Below are positions 26,929 through 35,050 of a DNA stretch of 64,000 bases, piece after piece; position 1 is the first letter of the stretch, and every line of letters starts with the position of its first letter. The notes beneath the pieces are model-generated. The model saw only the letters and a program-made list of their open reading frames with translations, was not told the DNA's origin and ran no database searches. A program made the translations under genes and the position numbers. Source of the DNA: Pseudarthrobacter sp. NIBRBAC000502772 (lineage in GTDB: Bacteria > Actinomycetota > Actinomycetes > Actinomycetales > Micrococcaceae); the NCBI RefSeq assembly GCF_006517235.1, contig NZ_CP041188.1, forward strand, positions 4,092,001-4,156,000, read 5' to 3'.

Positions 26929-27330
26929 TCACCCGGAGTGCAGGTACTTCTGCAGGATGTTAGTGGTCTGCCGGGCGCAGCGAATGATCTGGCGCAGGCG
27001 GTCCGCTGCCAGCCGGGGCAGGACCCGGGCGGGTTCAGAGTGGAGGGTCTCGTGGCGCAGGGCCTGTTCCAGTTCCATGGCAAGTCCGGCCAGGCGCTCC
27101 GCGCCCACCATCTGGCTGGAGGTCTTGAGGCTGAGGACCGCGTCCATCGCACCGGCCAGGTCGCCGGTGGTCAGGGTCAGACGCAGCTTTTCAGTCCTGT
27201 GGGGCAGGTATTCGATGAAGTTCTGCACGAAGACTTTCCACACGCCGTCATCGTCCTCGAGCTCTGTCCGCAGCCTGTCCAGGACATCCGGATCCAGGAG
27301 GGGAAGGCCGTTGCCCTCGTCCGGCGCCAT
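26929..27330 (-). CDS. Hpt-like protein lacking the phosphoacceptor histidine
   Basis: The 133-residue protein resembles histidine phosphotransfer (Hpt) domains: a four-helix pattern with the segment LLDPDVLDRLRTEL, then FIEYLPHRTEKLRLTLTTGDL and SLKTSSQMVGAERLAGLAMELE. In ordinary Hpt domains the phosphorylated residue is the His of AHxLKG; here the same place reads VLSLKT, so the histidine is Leu. It therefore probably cannot relay phosphate and may only bind a response regulator. It is a single gene upstream of corA with no two-component genes nearby. Confidence 0.7.
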   Translation of the reverse strand: MAPDEGNGLPLLDPDVLDRLRTELEDDDGVWKVFVQNFIEYLPHRTEKLRLTLTTGDLAGAMDAVLSLKTSSQMVGAERLAGLAMELEQALRHETLHSEPARVLPRLAADRLRQIIRCARQTTNILQKYLHSG

Positions 27331-27491
27331 TGCTGTCCTTCCTGCCCCCAGAAGCGGTGTACCGATGGACGTCTCGCAGGTCCCCCATACGACGCTATGC
27401 CGCCGGGGATGCCGAAAGCATCAGTAGTAGGTACTCGACTTTTCAACTCATTGGCACTGCGTGGCAGATGAGCTATCCGTCTCTTCCAATG

Positions 27492-27513
27492 CATATCGAT
27501 ATGGGTATACAAT
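27492..27513 (+). promoter_or_regulatory. Promoter and palindromic operator of the ArsR gene
   Basis: A perfect 12-bp palindrome CATATCGATATG (27492-27503) is followed by a -10-like TACAAT (27508-27513). The ATG at 27520 lies seven bases beyond the -10, which is where transcription should start, so the mRNA is probably leaderless. ArsR-family operators are often palindromes placed over the promoter. Confidence 0.55.
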
Positions 27514-27519
27514 CGCCGT

Positions 27520-27852
27520 ATGGCACGGGCAGCAACAACGGCAGATACGTTCAACGCGGTGGCTGAGCCCCGCCGTCGGGAAATCCTGGACGCCCTCACT
27601 CAAGGCGAGCGCCCGGTCAACGAGCTGGTGACCCTTTTGGGCCTGGCGCAGCCGCACGTGTCACGGCACTTGCGGGTGCTGCGCGAGGTGGGCGCCGTCG
27701 TCGTGCGTGACGAAGGCCGGCAGCGGCTCTACCGGCTCAATCCGCAAGCCCTCAAGCCCATCCACGACTGGGTGGCCAGCTACCAGCACCTCTGGGAGGA
27801 GCGCTTCGATCTTCTCGAGGACGTGCTGGAGGATCTCAAAGAAGAGCACTGA
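27520..27852 (+). CDS. ArsR-family transcriptional regulator
   Basis: The 110-residue winged helix protein contains the core AEPRRREILDALTQGERPVNEL followed by the recognition helix GLAQPHVSRHLRVLREVGAVV and the wing RQRLYRLN. No cysteine metal site is present, so it is of the non-metal type commonly paired with an AHSA1 protein. That partner starts 14 bases downstream with its own Shine-Dalgarno AAGGAG. It probably represses both genes through the palindrome in its promoter. Confidence 0.9.
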   Translation: MARAATTADTFNAVAEPRRREILDALTQGERPVNELVTLLGLAQPHVSRHLRVLREVGAVVVRDEGRQRLYRLNPQALKPIHDWVASYQHLWEERFDLLEDVLEDLKEEH

Positions 27853-27865
27853 AAGGAGCAGGACA

Positions 27866-28372
27866 ATGGCACAGGCAAGCAGCAGCACCATGGATGTGAC
27901 GTTCCCCAGCGACACGGAAATCCTGATCACGCGGACCCTCAACGCGCCCCCGCACCTCGTTTACCGGGCATGGACCACGCCGGAACTCGTCAAGAAATGG
28001 TGGCCGGGCCGGCGCGGTGAGATGACCGTGGCGGTGATGGACTTCCGCGTTGGCGGCGCGTGGCGTTACGTCATGGTGGCGCACGGCGAATTCGAGGTGG
28101 CCTTCCACGGCATATACCGCGAGATTGTGCCCAACGAGCGGATCGTCCACACGGAGGTCATGGAGATGCCGGGCACCGCGCCGGACAGCGAGGAAGGCGC
28201 CGTGCTCAATACGGTCACCTTTGACGGGGCCGACGGCGGCGCCACCACCGTGCGGATCCGCACCGATGCGGGGAGCAAGGAAGTCCGGGACCTGATTGCG
28301 CAGTCCGGCATGGAAGGCGGCGTGCGCGAGCAGTTCGAGATCATCGAGGAGCTGGCGGCATCCCTCACCTGA
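27866..28372 (+). CDS. SRPBCC/AHSA1 domain protein
   Basis: The 168-residue protein matches the AHSA1 (activator of Hsp90 ATPase homologue) branch of the START-like fold: ITRTLNAPPHLVYRAWTTPELVKKWWPG near the N-terminus, DFRVGGAWRYVM in the middle, and a C-terminal helix GVREQFEIIEEL. Such proteins bind small hydrophobic ligands; the function of those paired with ArsR regulators is mostly unknown. I chose ATG 27866 for its Shine-Dalgarno and fold boundary. Confidence 0.88.
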   Translation: MAQASSSTMDVTFPSDTEILITRTLNAPPHLVYRAWTTPELVKKWWPGRRGEMTVAVMDFRVGGAWRYVMVAHGEFEVAFHGIYREIVPNERIVHTEVMEMPGTAPDSEEGAVLNTVTFDGADGGATTVRIRTDAGSKEVRDLIAQSGMEGGVREQFEIIEELAASLT

Positions 28373-28515
28373 GCTGCGTACCCACCCGGCCCAACTCGCA
28401 TTAAACGTCGTCATTCGGGATTTTCACGACGCTAAGTGCCAGCTACTTTGGGGGCGGTTGTTACACTCCAACGTGTGATTTCCCTCCAGCAGGCGCCCTG
28501 TCTCGAAATGCACGC

Positions 28516-29697
28516 GTGAGCGCCCCGGCACAGGTGGTCAACGCCCGGGCGTCCACCGTCCCCCTGTACGCGGCCGGCTTCGTCACCGCGTTCGGCGCCC
28601 ACAGCATCGCCGCCGGCATGGGCGCGCAGAGCGAGAACATCGGCCTGACGCTGCTCAACCTGGGCATCCTGCTGGCCCTCTATGACGTTTCCGAAGTCTT
28701 CCTCAAGCCGGTCTTCGGCGCCCTGAGCGACCGGATCGGAACCAAGCCCGTCATCGTCGGCGGCCTCCTGGCCTTCGCGGTGCTGTCGCTGATCGGCCTC
28801 TGGGCGGCGGATCCGCTGATGCTTGGACTCGCGCGGCTGGGGCAGGGCGCGGCGGCTTCGGCGTTCTCGCCGGCGTCGTCCGCGATGGTTGCGCGTTTGG
28901 CGGGCGGCAAGAAGGCCGGGACCTACTTCGGCCGGTACGGTTCGTGGAAGAGCCTGGGGTACGTCATCGGTCCGCTGCTGGGGGCGGGCCTGATCCTGGC
29001 GGGCGGGTTTGCCCTGCTGTTCGGGGCCCTCTCGGTGCTGGCGGCGGCCACCGCCGTGTGGGTGCTGGTGTCCGTTCCGCACCTGGCCCCGCTCCCCCGG
29101 CAGCGTTACACCGTGCTCGATCTCGCCCGCCAGGTCACCGAGCGGCGCTTCCTGGTTCCCACGCTGGTGCTGGCGGCCTCCACCGGGGCGCTCGGCGCGG
29201 CGATCGGATTCATTCCCGCCCTGGCCACCCGGCACGGCCTTGGCCCGGTTGCCGGCACAGCCGCGGTCAGCGTCCTGGCAATCACGTCGGTGCTGACCCA
29301 GCCCTGGATCGGCAGGCTGCGGGACGCGCACCGCATCAGCGATAACAAGGGTACGACGGCGGGACTCCTCCTCACCGCCGCGGGCGTCGCACTCATCGCC
29401 GTCACCCCGGGTCCGGTCACGCTGTTCATTGCGGCGGCGGCCATTGGCGCGGGCGTCGGCCTGGCCACGCCGCTGGGCTTCGCGCATCTCGCCGACACCA
29501 CGCCGCCGGAGCGGATGGGCCGGACCATGGGTTCGGCGGAACTCGGCCGGGAACTCGGCGACGCCGGCGGGCCGCTGCTGGTGGGCGGCATCGCCACCCT
29601 CACAGCCCTGCCGTTTGGCCTCGGAGCCCTGGCGCTGCTGGTCGCTGCGGCCAGCCTGCCGCGCCTGCCGGAAGCGCACCTCACACGCGTTAGGTAG
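28516..29697 (+). CDS. MFS transporter
   Basis: This 393-residue membrane protein has about twelve hydrophobic helices and the MFS loop 2-3 motif GALSDRIGTKPVIV (about residue 70). Its stop codon overlaps the operator in front of the following LacI gene. Drug or sugar export/import is possible; the substrate is not visible. Start is GTG 28516, without a strong Shine-Dalgarno. Confidence 0.85.
   Translation: MSAPAQVVNARASTVPLYAAGFVTAFGAHSIAAGMGAQSENIGLTLLNLGILLALYDVSEVFLKPVFGALSDRIGTKPVIVGGLLAFAVLSLIGLWAADPLMLGLARLGQGAAASAFSPASSAMVARLAGGKKAGTYFGRYGSWKSLGYVIGPLLGAGLILAGGFALLFGALSVLAAATAVWVLVSVPHLAPLPRQRYTVLDLARQVTERRFLVPTLVLAASTGALGAAIGFIPALATRHGLGPVAGTAAVSVLAITSVLTQPWIGRLRDAHRISDNKGTTAGLLLTAAGVALIAVTPGPVTLFIAAAAIGAGVGLATPLGFAHLADTTPPERMGRTMGSAELGRELGDAGGPLLVGGIATLTALPFGLGALALLVAAASLPRLPEAHLTRVR
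29680..29694. promoter_or_regulatory. LacI operator shared with the fructan operon
   Basis: CTCACACGCGTTAGG reads on the other strand as CCTAACGCGTGTGAG, which matches the two sites upstream of the fructan operon (CCTAACACGTGTGAG at 37447, and 37479) at all but one position. It lies 40 bases before the LacI start and overlaps the end of the MFS gene. Autoregulation by the LacI at 29734 is inferred. Confidence 0.6.
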
Positions 29698-29733
29698 ACT
29701 GCAGGAAATACCGTACGCGGGAGGAAACCCAGT

Positions 29734-30843
29734 ATGAACCGCAAAGCCACAGCGCTCGACGTCGCCAAGCTCGCCGGAGTTTCCCGCAGCGCGGTGTCGC
29801 TGGTCCTGAACGGCCGCGGCGACGGGAATGTGGCCAAGGAGAGCCAGGTCCGGATCCGTGAAGCGGCGGCCACGCTGAACTACACGCCCAACGCCATTGC
29901 CGTGAGCCTGCGGAACCGCCGGTCGCGGATCATCGGGATCGTCTCGGACCAGGTGGTCACCAGCCCGTTCGACGGCAACATCATCGCCGGCGCGGACGCC
30001 GTGGCCAGGTCCCAGGGTTTTGTCACCGTGGTGATGGATACGGAACTGGACGAGACCCGTGACGAGAGTGCCGTGGCCACCCTGCTGGACCGCCAGGTGG
30101 ACGGGCTGATGTATGTCACCGTGGGCCTGCGCCCCCTGCACGTCCCGCTCAACATGCTGCGCGTGCCGTCGGTGCTGGCCAACTGCTTCGATGACCGTCC
30201 CGAGGCAGGCGTTCCGGCCGTCATTCCGGATGAGGTCCGCGGCGGCCGGGAGGCGGCAACGCACCTGCTGGAGCTTGGCCACCGGGACATCGCGTTCCTC
30301 GCCGGTGACGGCGTCACACCCGCCGCGCCGCGCCGGATCCAGGGCCATCGGGATGCCTTTGAGGCCGCCGGGTTGCCGGTGCGGCCGGGCCGGATCCTCG
30401 AAGCTGGCTGGGACATCGATGCCGGGTTCCATGGCGCCATGAAGCTCCTGGACGGCGTGGCTGCGCCGGACCGGCCCACCGCGATCGTGTGCGCGAACGA
30501 CCGCCTGGCCATCGGCGTGGTGCTCGCGGCCAACCGGCTGGGCCTGGCTGTGCCTCAGGATGTCTCCGTCATGGGGTACGACGACGAATTCCGCATCGCC
30601 TCCACCATGGTCCCCGCGCTCACCACCATGGCCCTCCCTCTGCGGGAGATGGGCGCCGCCGCCATGACCGGGCTCCTCCGGGAACTGTCGAAGGAGCCGG
30701 AGGATAACGAGGATTACGACGACGGCGGCGCCCCCGCCGAGCACGGCCGTCCCGGCCAGACGCTGGTCCCGTGCCGGCTCGTGGTGCGCGAGTCAACCGG
30801 CCCGGTCCCCGCCGGCCAGAACCCTCCAAGGCGTACGCGCTAG
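29734..30843 (+). CDS. LacI-family regulator, probably of the fructan operon
   Basis: The 369-residue protein has a LacI headpiece (ALDVAKLAGVSRSAVSLVLNG, residues 6-26) and the usual effector domain (RIIGIVSDQVVTSPFDG onward; ANDRLAIGVVLAANRLGLAVP near 260). Just before the C-terminal strand it has an acidic, Glu/Asp-rich insertion (about residues 312-335). ATG 29734 follows GGGAGG. The match between its own promoter site and the paired sites at 37.45 kb suggests that it represses the GH32/ABC operon. Its stop codon and that of the convergent DUF6510 gene share the tetranucleotide CTAG. Confidence 0.9.
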   Translation: MNRKATALDVAKLAGVSRSAVSLVLNGRGDGNVAKESQVRIREAAATLNYTPNAIAVSLRNRRSRIIGIVSDQVVTSPFDGNIIAGADAVARSQGFVTVVMDTELDETRDESAVATLLDRQVDGLMYVTVGLRPLHVPLNMLRVPSVLANCFDDRPEAGVPAVIPDEVRGGREAATHLLELGHRDIAFLAGDGVTPAAPRRIQGHRDAFEAAGLPVRPGRILEAGWDIDAGFHGAMKLLDGVAAPDRPTAIVCANDRLAIGVVLAANRLGLAVPQDVSVMGYDDEFRIASTMVPALTTMALPLREMGAAAMTGLLRELSKEPEDNEDYDDGGAPAEHGRPGQTLVPCRLVVRESTGPVPAGQNPPRRTR

Positions 30844-31187
30844 CCCTCCCGGTCGATCTGCAGGTAGCTGAGTCCGCTGACGTCGAGCCAAAATTTGGTG
30901 GGAGTCTCGACAAGACGCAGGAGCACACCCCCACAGGAACTGCAGCGTACAACGATTCCCGGGGCGTCGGAATACACTGCGGCTTCCCCGAAGACCCTGA
31001 CGGCGCCACAGTTCTTGCATCGACCGATCGCTGCGATGATGTCAATGCGGAACAGTTCCCACAGCGGTCCTGCCGCCGCGTTCCCGTCAAGATGAGGTAT
31101 GGGATTGTCCGTGGTTCCGGCGATGTCCCGGTCCTCGAAACGCGGATCCTCAGCGCCAGGCGAAGCGGAGCCGTTGTTGGCAGTCAC
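30840..31187 (-). CDS. DUF6510 zinc-ribbon protein
   Basis: The 115-residue protein has the DUF6510 pattern HLDGNAAAGPLWELFRIDI (from about residue 32), two CxxC pairs (CKNC and CSSC) that probably bind zinc, and a short C-terminus. The GTG start at 31187 overlaps the stop of the reductase gene (GTGA). Families of this kind are regularly found beside small molybdenum oxidoreductases with an FNR-like partner, as here. Its role is unknown; it may aid cofactor insertion or electron transfer. Confidence 0.75.
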   Translation of the reverse strand: MTANNGSASPGAEDPRFEDRDIAGTTDNPIPHLDGNAAAGPLWELFRIDIIAAIGRCKNCGAVRVFGEAAVYSDAPGIVVRCSSCGGVLLRLVETPTKFWLDVSGLSYLQIDREG

Positions 31188-31921
31188 CGGATTCCTCCCG
31201 TTCCGCCGAAGCGTTCGGTTTTGATCGAGGCGGCCGGATAGCCCGCCTGCACCAGCCACTCTGTGATTGTTTCGACAAACATCGTCTGACCACAGATGAA
31301 GATGTCCGGAGAATCGTGCACCGGCAGGATGTTTGCCAGCAGCGTTTCGGCGGAGAGTCGCTTCGGGGCGCTGGGCCAGCCCTCCGGCACTTTGCGTGTG
31401 TAGACATAGTCGACCACGAGCCTGCGGGATTCCCGGCTCAAGGTGAGCAGCTCCTCCCGATAGAACCCCGACTCCGGCGACTTAAGCGAATACAGCAGCC
31501 GGAACTGAGAAGGATTCTCGGACGCCTCGTGGGCGCGGATCATTGCCATCAGCGGGACGATGCCGGATCCTCCGGCGATCAGCTGAACCGGGTTCGGGTT
31601 AGTCGGACGCCAGACGAACCAGCCGCCGACGGGACCCCGGATCTCCAACCGGTCTCCGACCATCAGGTCTCTGACCAGATAGGGGGAGACCTCTCCGTTG
31701 GCCAGTTCATCGACCGTGATCTCCAATATTTCGTCCATGCCGGCTGTGGCCACGGAGTAGGACCGTACTGCCGTGTAGCCGTCGTCGGCCGTGAGTCGAA
31801 TATCGATGTGCTGGCCGGCAAGGTTGCCGTTCAGGCCGTCCACGCGCAGCCCGATGGTCCTGGACGAATCCGTTTCGGGATCGGCGCTGACGACGTCGGC
31901 GACCCGCCACAGGCTACTCAT
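31184..31921 (-). CDS. FNR-like FAD/NAD(P)H oxidoreductase
   Basis: This 245-residue ferredoxin reductase-like protein shows the FAD-binding RSYSVAT motif (about residue 53), the phosphate loop GGSGIVPLMAMIRAH (about residue 118), and the closing IFICGQTMFVETI and SIKTERFGG segments. No 2Fe-2S domain is present. It most likely passes electrons between NAD(P)H and the molybdenum enzyme encoded just upstream (gap of ten bases). I place the start at ATG 31921 with GAGG upstream. Confidence 0.88.
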   Translation of the reverse strand: MSSLWRVADVVSADPETDSSRTIGLRVDGLNGNLAGQHIDIRLTADDGYTAVRSYSVATAGMDEILEITVDELANGEVSPYLVRDLMVGDRLEIRGPVGGWFVWRPTNPNPVQLIAGGSGIVPLMAMIRAHEASENPSQFRLLYSLKSPESGFYREELLTLSRESRRLVVDYVYTRKVPEGWPSAPKRLSAETLLANILPVHDSPDIFICGQTMFVETITEWLVQAGYPAASIKTERFGGTGGIR

Positions 31922-31931
31922 TGGGCGTGCC

Positions 31932-32525
31932 TCATGAGTAACGCTCCTCGCGCCAGGGGTCGCCGTAGATGTGGTAGCCGTTGGATTCCCAGAAACCCGG
32001 AACATCGTGCGGCGTCAGCTCGATGCCATTGACCCATTTCGCGCTCTTCCAGAAGTACAGATGGGGTACCAGCAGGCGGGCCGGTCCGCCGTGGGCGCGT
32101 TCCAGCGGCTCACCGTCGAATTCCCAGGCCACCCACGCCTGGCCGTCCAGCAGGTCCTGCAGCGGCACGTTGGTCGTATAGCCGCCGTAGGAGTGGGCGG
32201 TGGTGAACTCGGACGTTGTTTCCACGTCCTCGAACAGGGCGTCCAGGGACACCCCGCGCCACGAGGTGCCCAGCTTGGACCAGCTGGTCACACAGTGAAT
32301 GTCGGTCCGGATATCCACCTGAGGCAGAGCCATGAACTCGTCCCAGGACCAGGCGCGACGCTGCCCCGTCTCGGTTGTAATGAAGAATTCCCAGTCCGCC
32401 CGAGCGATGTACGGTGCAGGACCCGCCGTCAGTACGGGAAAGCTTTCCGTCTCGTATTGACCCTGTGGTAACGCTGGATTTCCGGTGCGCCGTTTTCCAT
32501 GAAAACCAGACGAGATGATTCCCAA
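31932..32525 (-). CDS. Sulfite oxidase-like molybdopterin oxidoreductase
   Basis: The 197-residue protein is a short, soluble member of the SuoX/YedY oxidoreductase molybdopterin-binding family. It shows the cysteine that would ligate molybdenum in DIHCVTSWSKLG (about residue 89), followed by THAHSYGGYTT-like and ARLLVPHLYFWKSAKWVNGIEL segments. No Tat signal is visible, so it should work in the cytoplasm. The TTG start at 32525 is chosen for GGAGG six bases upstream. It forms a unit with the FNR-like reductase and DUF6510 protein. Substrate is unknown. Confidence 0.82.
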   Translation of the reverse strand: MGIISSGFHGKRRTGNPALPQGQYETESFPVLTAGPAPYIARADWEFFITTETGQRRAWSWDEFMALPQVDIRTDIHCVTSWSKLGTSWRGVSLDALFEDVETTSEFTTAHSYGGYTTNVPLQDLLDGQAWVAWEFDGEPLERAHGGPARLLVPHLYFWKSAKWVNGIELTPHDVPGFWESNGYHIYGDPWREERYS

Positions 32526-32607
32526 CTTGTACCTCCGATGCGGAGCCCCGCCGGTCGAATGTAATCCGTGCCCCAACGATAGGCCAACAGCTGCACAGAG
32601 ACCAGAC

Positions 32608-34134
32608 CTACCGGGGCTGCGCCAGCTGCCAGACGTCCGCGGCCGCGCCCTCGGGAAGCCGCAGCACCCACCGCTCGCCGGGCGCCGGATAGGCGCGCAG
32701 CGTGGTGGCCACCGAACCGCTCCGGTACACCTCCACCAGCGACGCGTCCACAAACACCCGCAGCTCCTCCCCCGCCGCCAGAGTCCCGCTGAACACCACT
32801 TGCTCAGCCTCGGTTGAGCCATCGGCCACCAGGGAAAGCTCGACGACGGCGTCCGCGGCCAGCGCCGCCGGCCCACCGGAGCGGGCGGTCACCACAGCCT
32901 CGGCATACGCCGGCAGCTCAACGCTCCCGGCAGCCTGTGCAGCCAGCTGCGCGCCACGGTAGGCATCCACCTCCGGCGCCGGTGCCACGGCCAGGGCACC
33001 GTCCACCACGGACAGCAGGCGCGGGTGGGTGAGCACTCCGGCCCAGCCTGCGGCGTCGATCTGTTCCTGGCTGCGGCCCCGGCGGCCGTCCCGGCCCGGA
33101 CCTTCATTGGCCCAGCCCCACAGCAGGGCCTTGGGCTCCGCGAGGGCAGCAAGAGCAGAAGAAGAAACAGGAGCAGCAGGAGCACCGGCGCCGGCACCAC
33201 CGGCACCCGCACCGTCCTGCAGCTGCACGATCTGCGGCGCGTAGAAGTCGCGGCCCAGGTCGGACTTTCCGCCGGTCTCCGGGGAGAACACCGGCAGCCC
33301 GGTGGCGGGGTCCTCGGCCAGGGAGCCGATAAGGTGGCCTACCCCGTTGGCATGCTCGTGGCCATCGCCGGAAAGCCACAGCGAAAACATCATGACCCAC
33401 GCGTCGCCGGACGAAGCGTCGCCGCCGGACCCGGGCCCGGATTCAGCGGAGGAAACGGACGGCACCCGCACCAGCTGCGGGCACTCCCAGATCTCGGCCG
33501 GCGTCCGGGCAGCAGCGACCGGGTTCTCGGACGTGAGCCAGATGCCCTGGTACTTCCAGTCAGCCAGGTCCTCCACCGTGTAGAGCAGGAGCGCCGCGTG
33601 GCCGGAGGCCAGACCCGCGCCCTGCATGGCGTAGCGCTTGCCGTTGAAGCGGAAGATAAAGGGGTCGCGGACCGCGGTGACCATGGGGTCGGCCGGCATG
33701 GATGCCGCGACGTGGCCATCCTGGGTCCAGGAAACGAGGTCCGCCGAACCGCGGGAGATGACCACCTGGGAGTGGCCGCCGTCGCCGCGGACGCCGGAGT
33801 ACGCGGCGGTGGGGACGCCGCCGTCGTCCGTCACCACACCGGTCCAGCAGCCGTACTCGTCCGGCCCGCCGTCCTGCGGACGCAGCGCCACAGGGTGTTC
33901 CTCCCAGCGGACGAGGTCCGCGGAGCTGAGGTGGCCCCACGCGATCTTGTGGTGCCGGGCAGACGCGGGGTTGTACTGGAAGAAGACGTGGTACCGGCCG
34001 TTGAGGTGGCTGACGCCGTTGGGGTCGTTGATCCAGCCCTGGGCAGGACGGGGGTGGAAGTGCGGGAACGCGGGGTCGGGGTGCGCGGCGGCCAGGCTCG
34101 CGAAGTCGGCGGCGGCGAGGTCCGGGGATGACAT
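32608..34134 (-). CDS. Glycoside hydrolase family 32 (beta-fructosidase/levanase)
   Basis: This 508-residue GH32 enzyme has all three catalytic signatures: the nucleophile in GWINDPNGV (about residue 37), RDPF (about 160) and the acid/base Glu in WECPQL (about 220). The C-terminal beta-sandwich is present and ends in FVDASLVEVYRSG. Between the APQIVQLQDG and LLWGWAN segments lies an Ala/Gly-rich insertion of about 25 residues. No signal peptide is seen, so it would hydrolyse imported fructo-oligosaccharides or sucrose in the cytoplasm. It is the last gene of the ABC operon above it; ATG 34134 follows AAAGG. Confidence 0.92.
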   Translation of the reverse strand: MSSPDLAAADFASLAAAHPDPAFPHFHPRPAQGWINDPNGVSHLNGRYHVFFQYNPASARHHKIAWGHLSSADLVRWEEHPVALRPQDGGPDEYGCWTGVVTDDGGVPTAAYSGVRGDGGHSQVVISRGSADLVSWTQDGHVAASMPADPMVTAVRDPFIFRFNGKRYAMQGAGLASGHAALLLYTVEDLADWKYQGIWLTSENPVAAARTPAEIWECPQLVRVPSVSSAESGPGSGGDASSGDAWVMMFSLWLSGDGHEHANGVGHLIGSLAEDPATGLPVFSPETGGKSDLGRDFYAPQIVQLQDGAGAGGAGAGAPAAPVSSSALAALAEPKALLWGWANEGPGRDGRRGRSQEQIDAAGWAGVLTHPRLLSVVDGALAVAPAPEVDAYRGAQLAAQAAGSVELPAYAEAVVTARSGGPAALAADAVVELSLVADGSTEAEQVVFSGTLAAGEELRVFVDASLVEVYRSGSVATTLRAYPAPGERWVLRLPEGAAADVWQLAQPR

Positions 34135-34160
34135 GGAAATAAGCCTTTCAGAGGTGTGGG

Positions 34161-35042
34161 CTATTTGCCGCTGCCGGCGGTGAGGCCGTCCTGCAGCACG
34201 CGCTGGCCGAAGATGAAGACCACCAGGGCAGGGATCATGGACAGGACCACGCCGGCCAGCACCACGGAGATGCTGCCGGTGCCCAGGTTGCCCTGCAGGG
34301 AGACGAGGCCCAGCGGCAGGGTGAAGTTCTGTTCCGAGATGGTCATGATGAGCGGCCGGAAAAACTCGTTCCAGTGGAAATTGAAGGCGAGGATGCCCAC
34401 GATCGCCATCCCCGGAATGGCCAGCGGGGCGTAGACCGAGCGGAAGGTCCGCCAGGGTGAGGCGCCGTCGATCGACGCCGCTTCCGCGAGGTCGGTGGGC
34501 AGCCCCATGAAGTACTGCCGCATCAGGAAGGTGCCGAACGCCGTCGGGATGGCCGGCAGGATCAGCGCCAGCAGCGTGTCCGAAAGCCCCATACCGCGGA
34601 TCAGCATAAACACGGGCACGATGGTCACCTGCAACGGCACCATCATGGTGGCCAGCACGATGGAGAACAGGGCGCCGCGGCCGCGGAACTTCAGGTTGGC
34701 GAAGGCGTAGCCGGCCATCGCGGCGGTGACCATCTGTCCGACGGCGATGAGCCCGGTGACCAGGGCGCTGTTCAGCACCAGGAGGACGATGTCCACCTGC
34801 CGGAAGACCTGCGCGTAGGACGTGAAGTCCGGGTTCCAGGGGAAGAACGACGGCGGCAGCTTGAACGATTCCGACGGCGACCGCAGCGAGGTGGACAGGG
34901 TCCACATCACCGGGCCCAGGGTCAGGACGGCCGCGATCATCAGCAGGACAATGCGGAGGACCAGGTTCCAGTTCGGCTTCCGCCGGGACCGGGCAGGCAC
35001 GGCAGGGGTGCGGGTGGAGACACGCTCTGTAGTGGTAGTCAT
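34161..35042 (-). CDS. Carbohydrate ABC transporter permease (MalG type)
   Basis: The 293-residue protein has six predicted helices and the coupling loop EAASIDGASPWRTFRSVYAPL (about residue 200). It follows the MalF-type gene with an eight-base gap and precedes the GH32 gene by 26 bases. It should form the membrane channel for fructo-oligosaccharides together with the MalF-type subunit. The start is ATG 35042 after a Thr-rich N-terminus. Confidence 0.92.
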   Translation of the reverse strand: MTTTTERVSTRTPAVPARSRRKPNWNLVLRIVLLMIAAVLTLGPVMWTLSTSLRSPSESFKLPPSFFPWNPDFTSYAQVFRQVDIVLLVLNSALVTGLIAVGQMVTAAMAGYAFANLKFRGRGALFSIVLATMMVPLQVTIVPVFMLIRGMGLSDTLLALILPAIPTAFGTFLMRQYFMGLPTDLAEAASIDGASPWRTFRSVYAPLAIPGMAIVGILAFNFHWNEFFRPLIMTISEQNFTLPLGLVSLQGNLGTGSISVVLAGVVLSMIPALVVFIFGQRVLQDGLTAGSGK

Positions 35043-35050
35043 GGCTGGCC

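Noticed and set aside
28373..28515. Hairpin CGTCGT...ACGACG after the AHSA1 gene
   Set aside because: Only six to seven pairs with a long loop; not a convincing terminator.
28432..30744. 770-residue minus-strand frame opposite the MFS and LacI genes
   Set aside because: Antisense to two clear families; extremely rich in Gly, Arg and His with no motif.
30840..30843. Shared CTAG of overlapping convergent stop codons (also at 52858-52861)
   Set aside because: CTAG is palindromic, so two TAG stops on opposite strands can share it by chance; it needs no special explanation.
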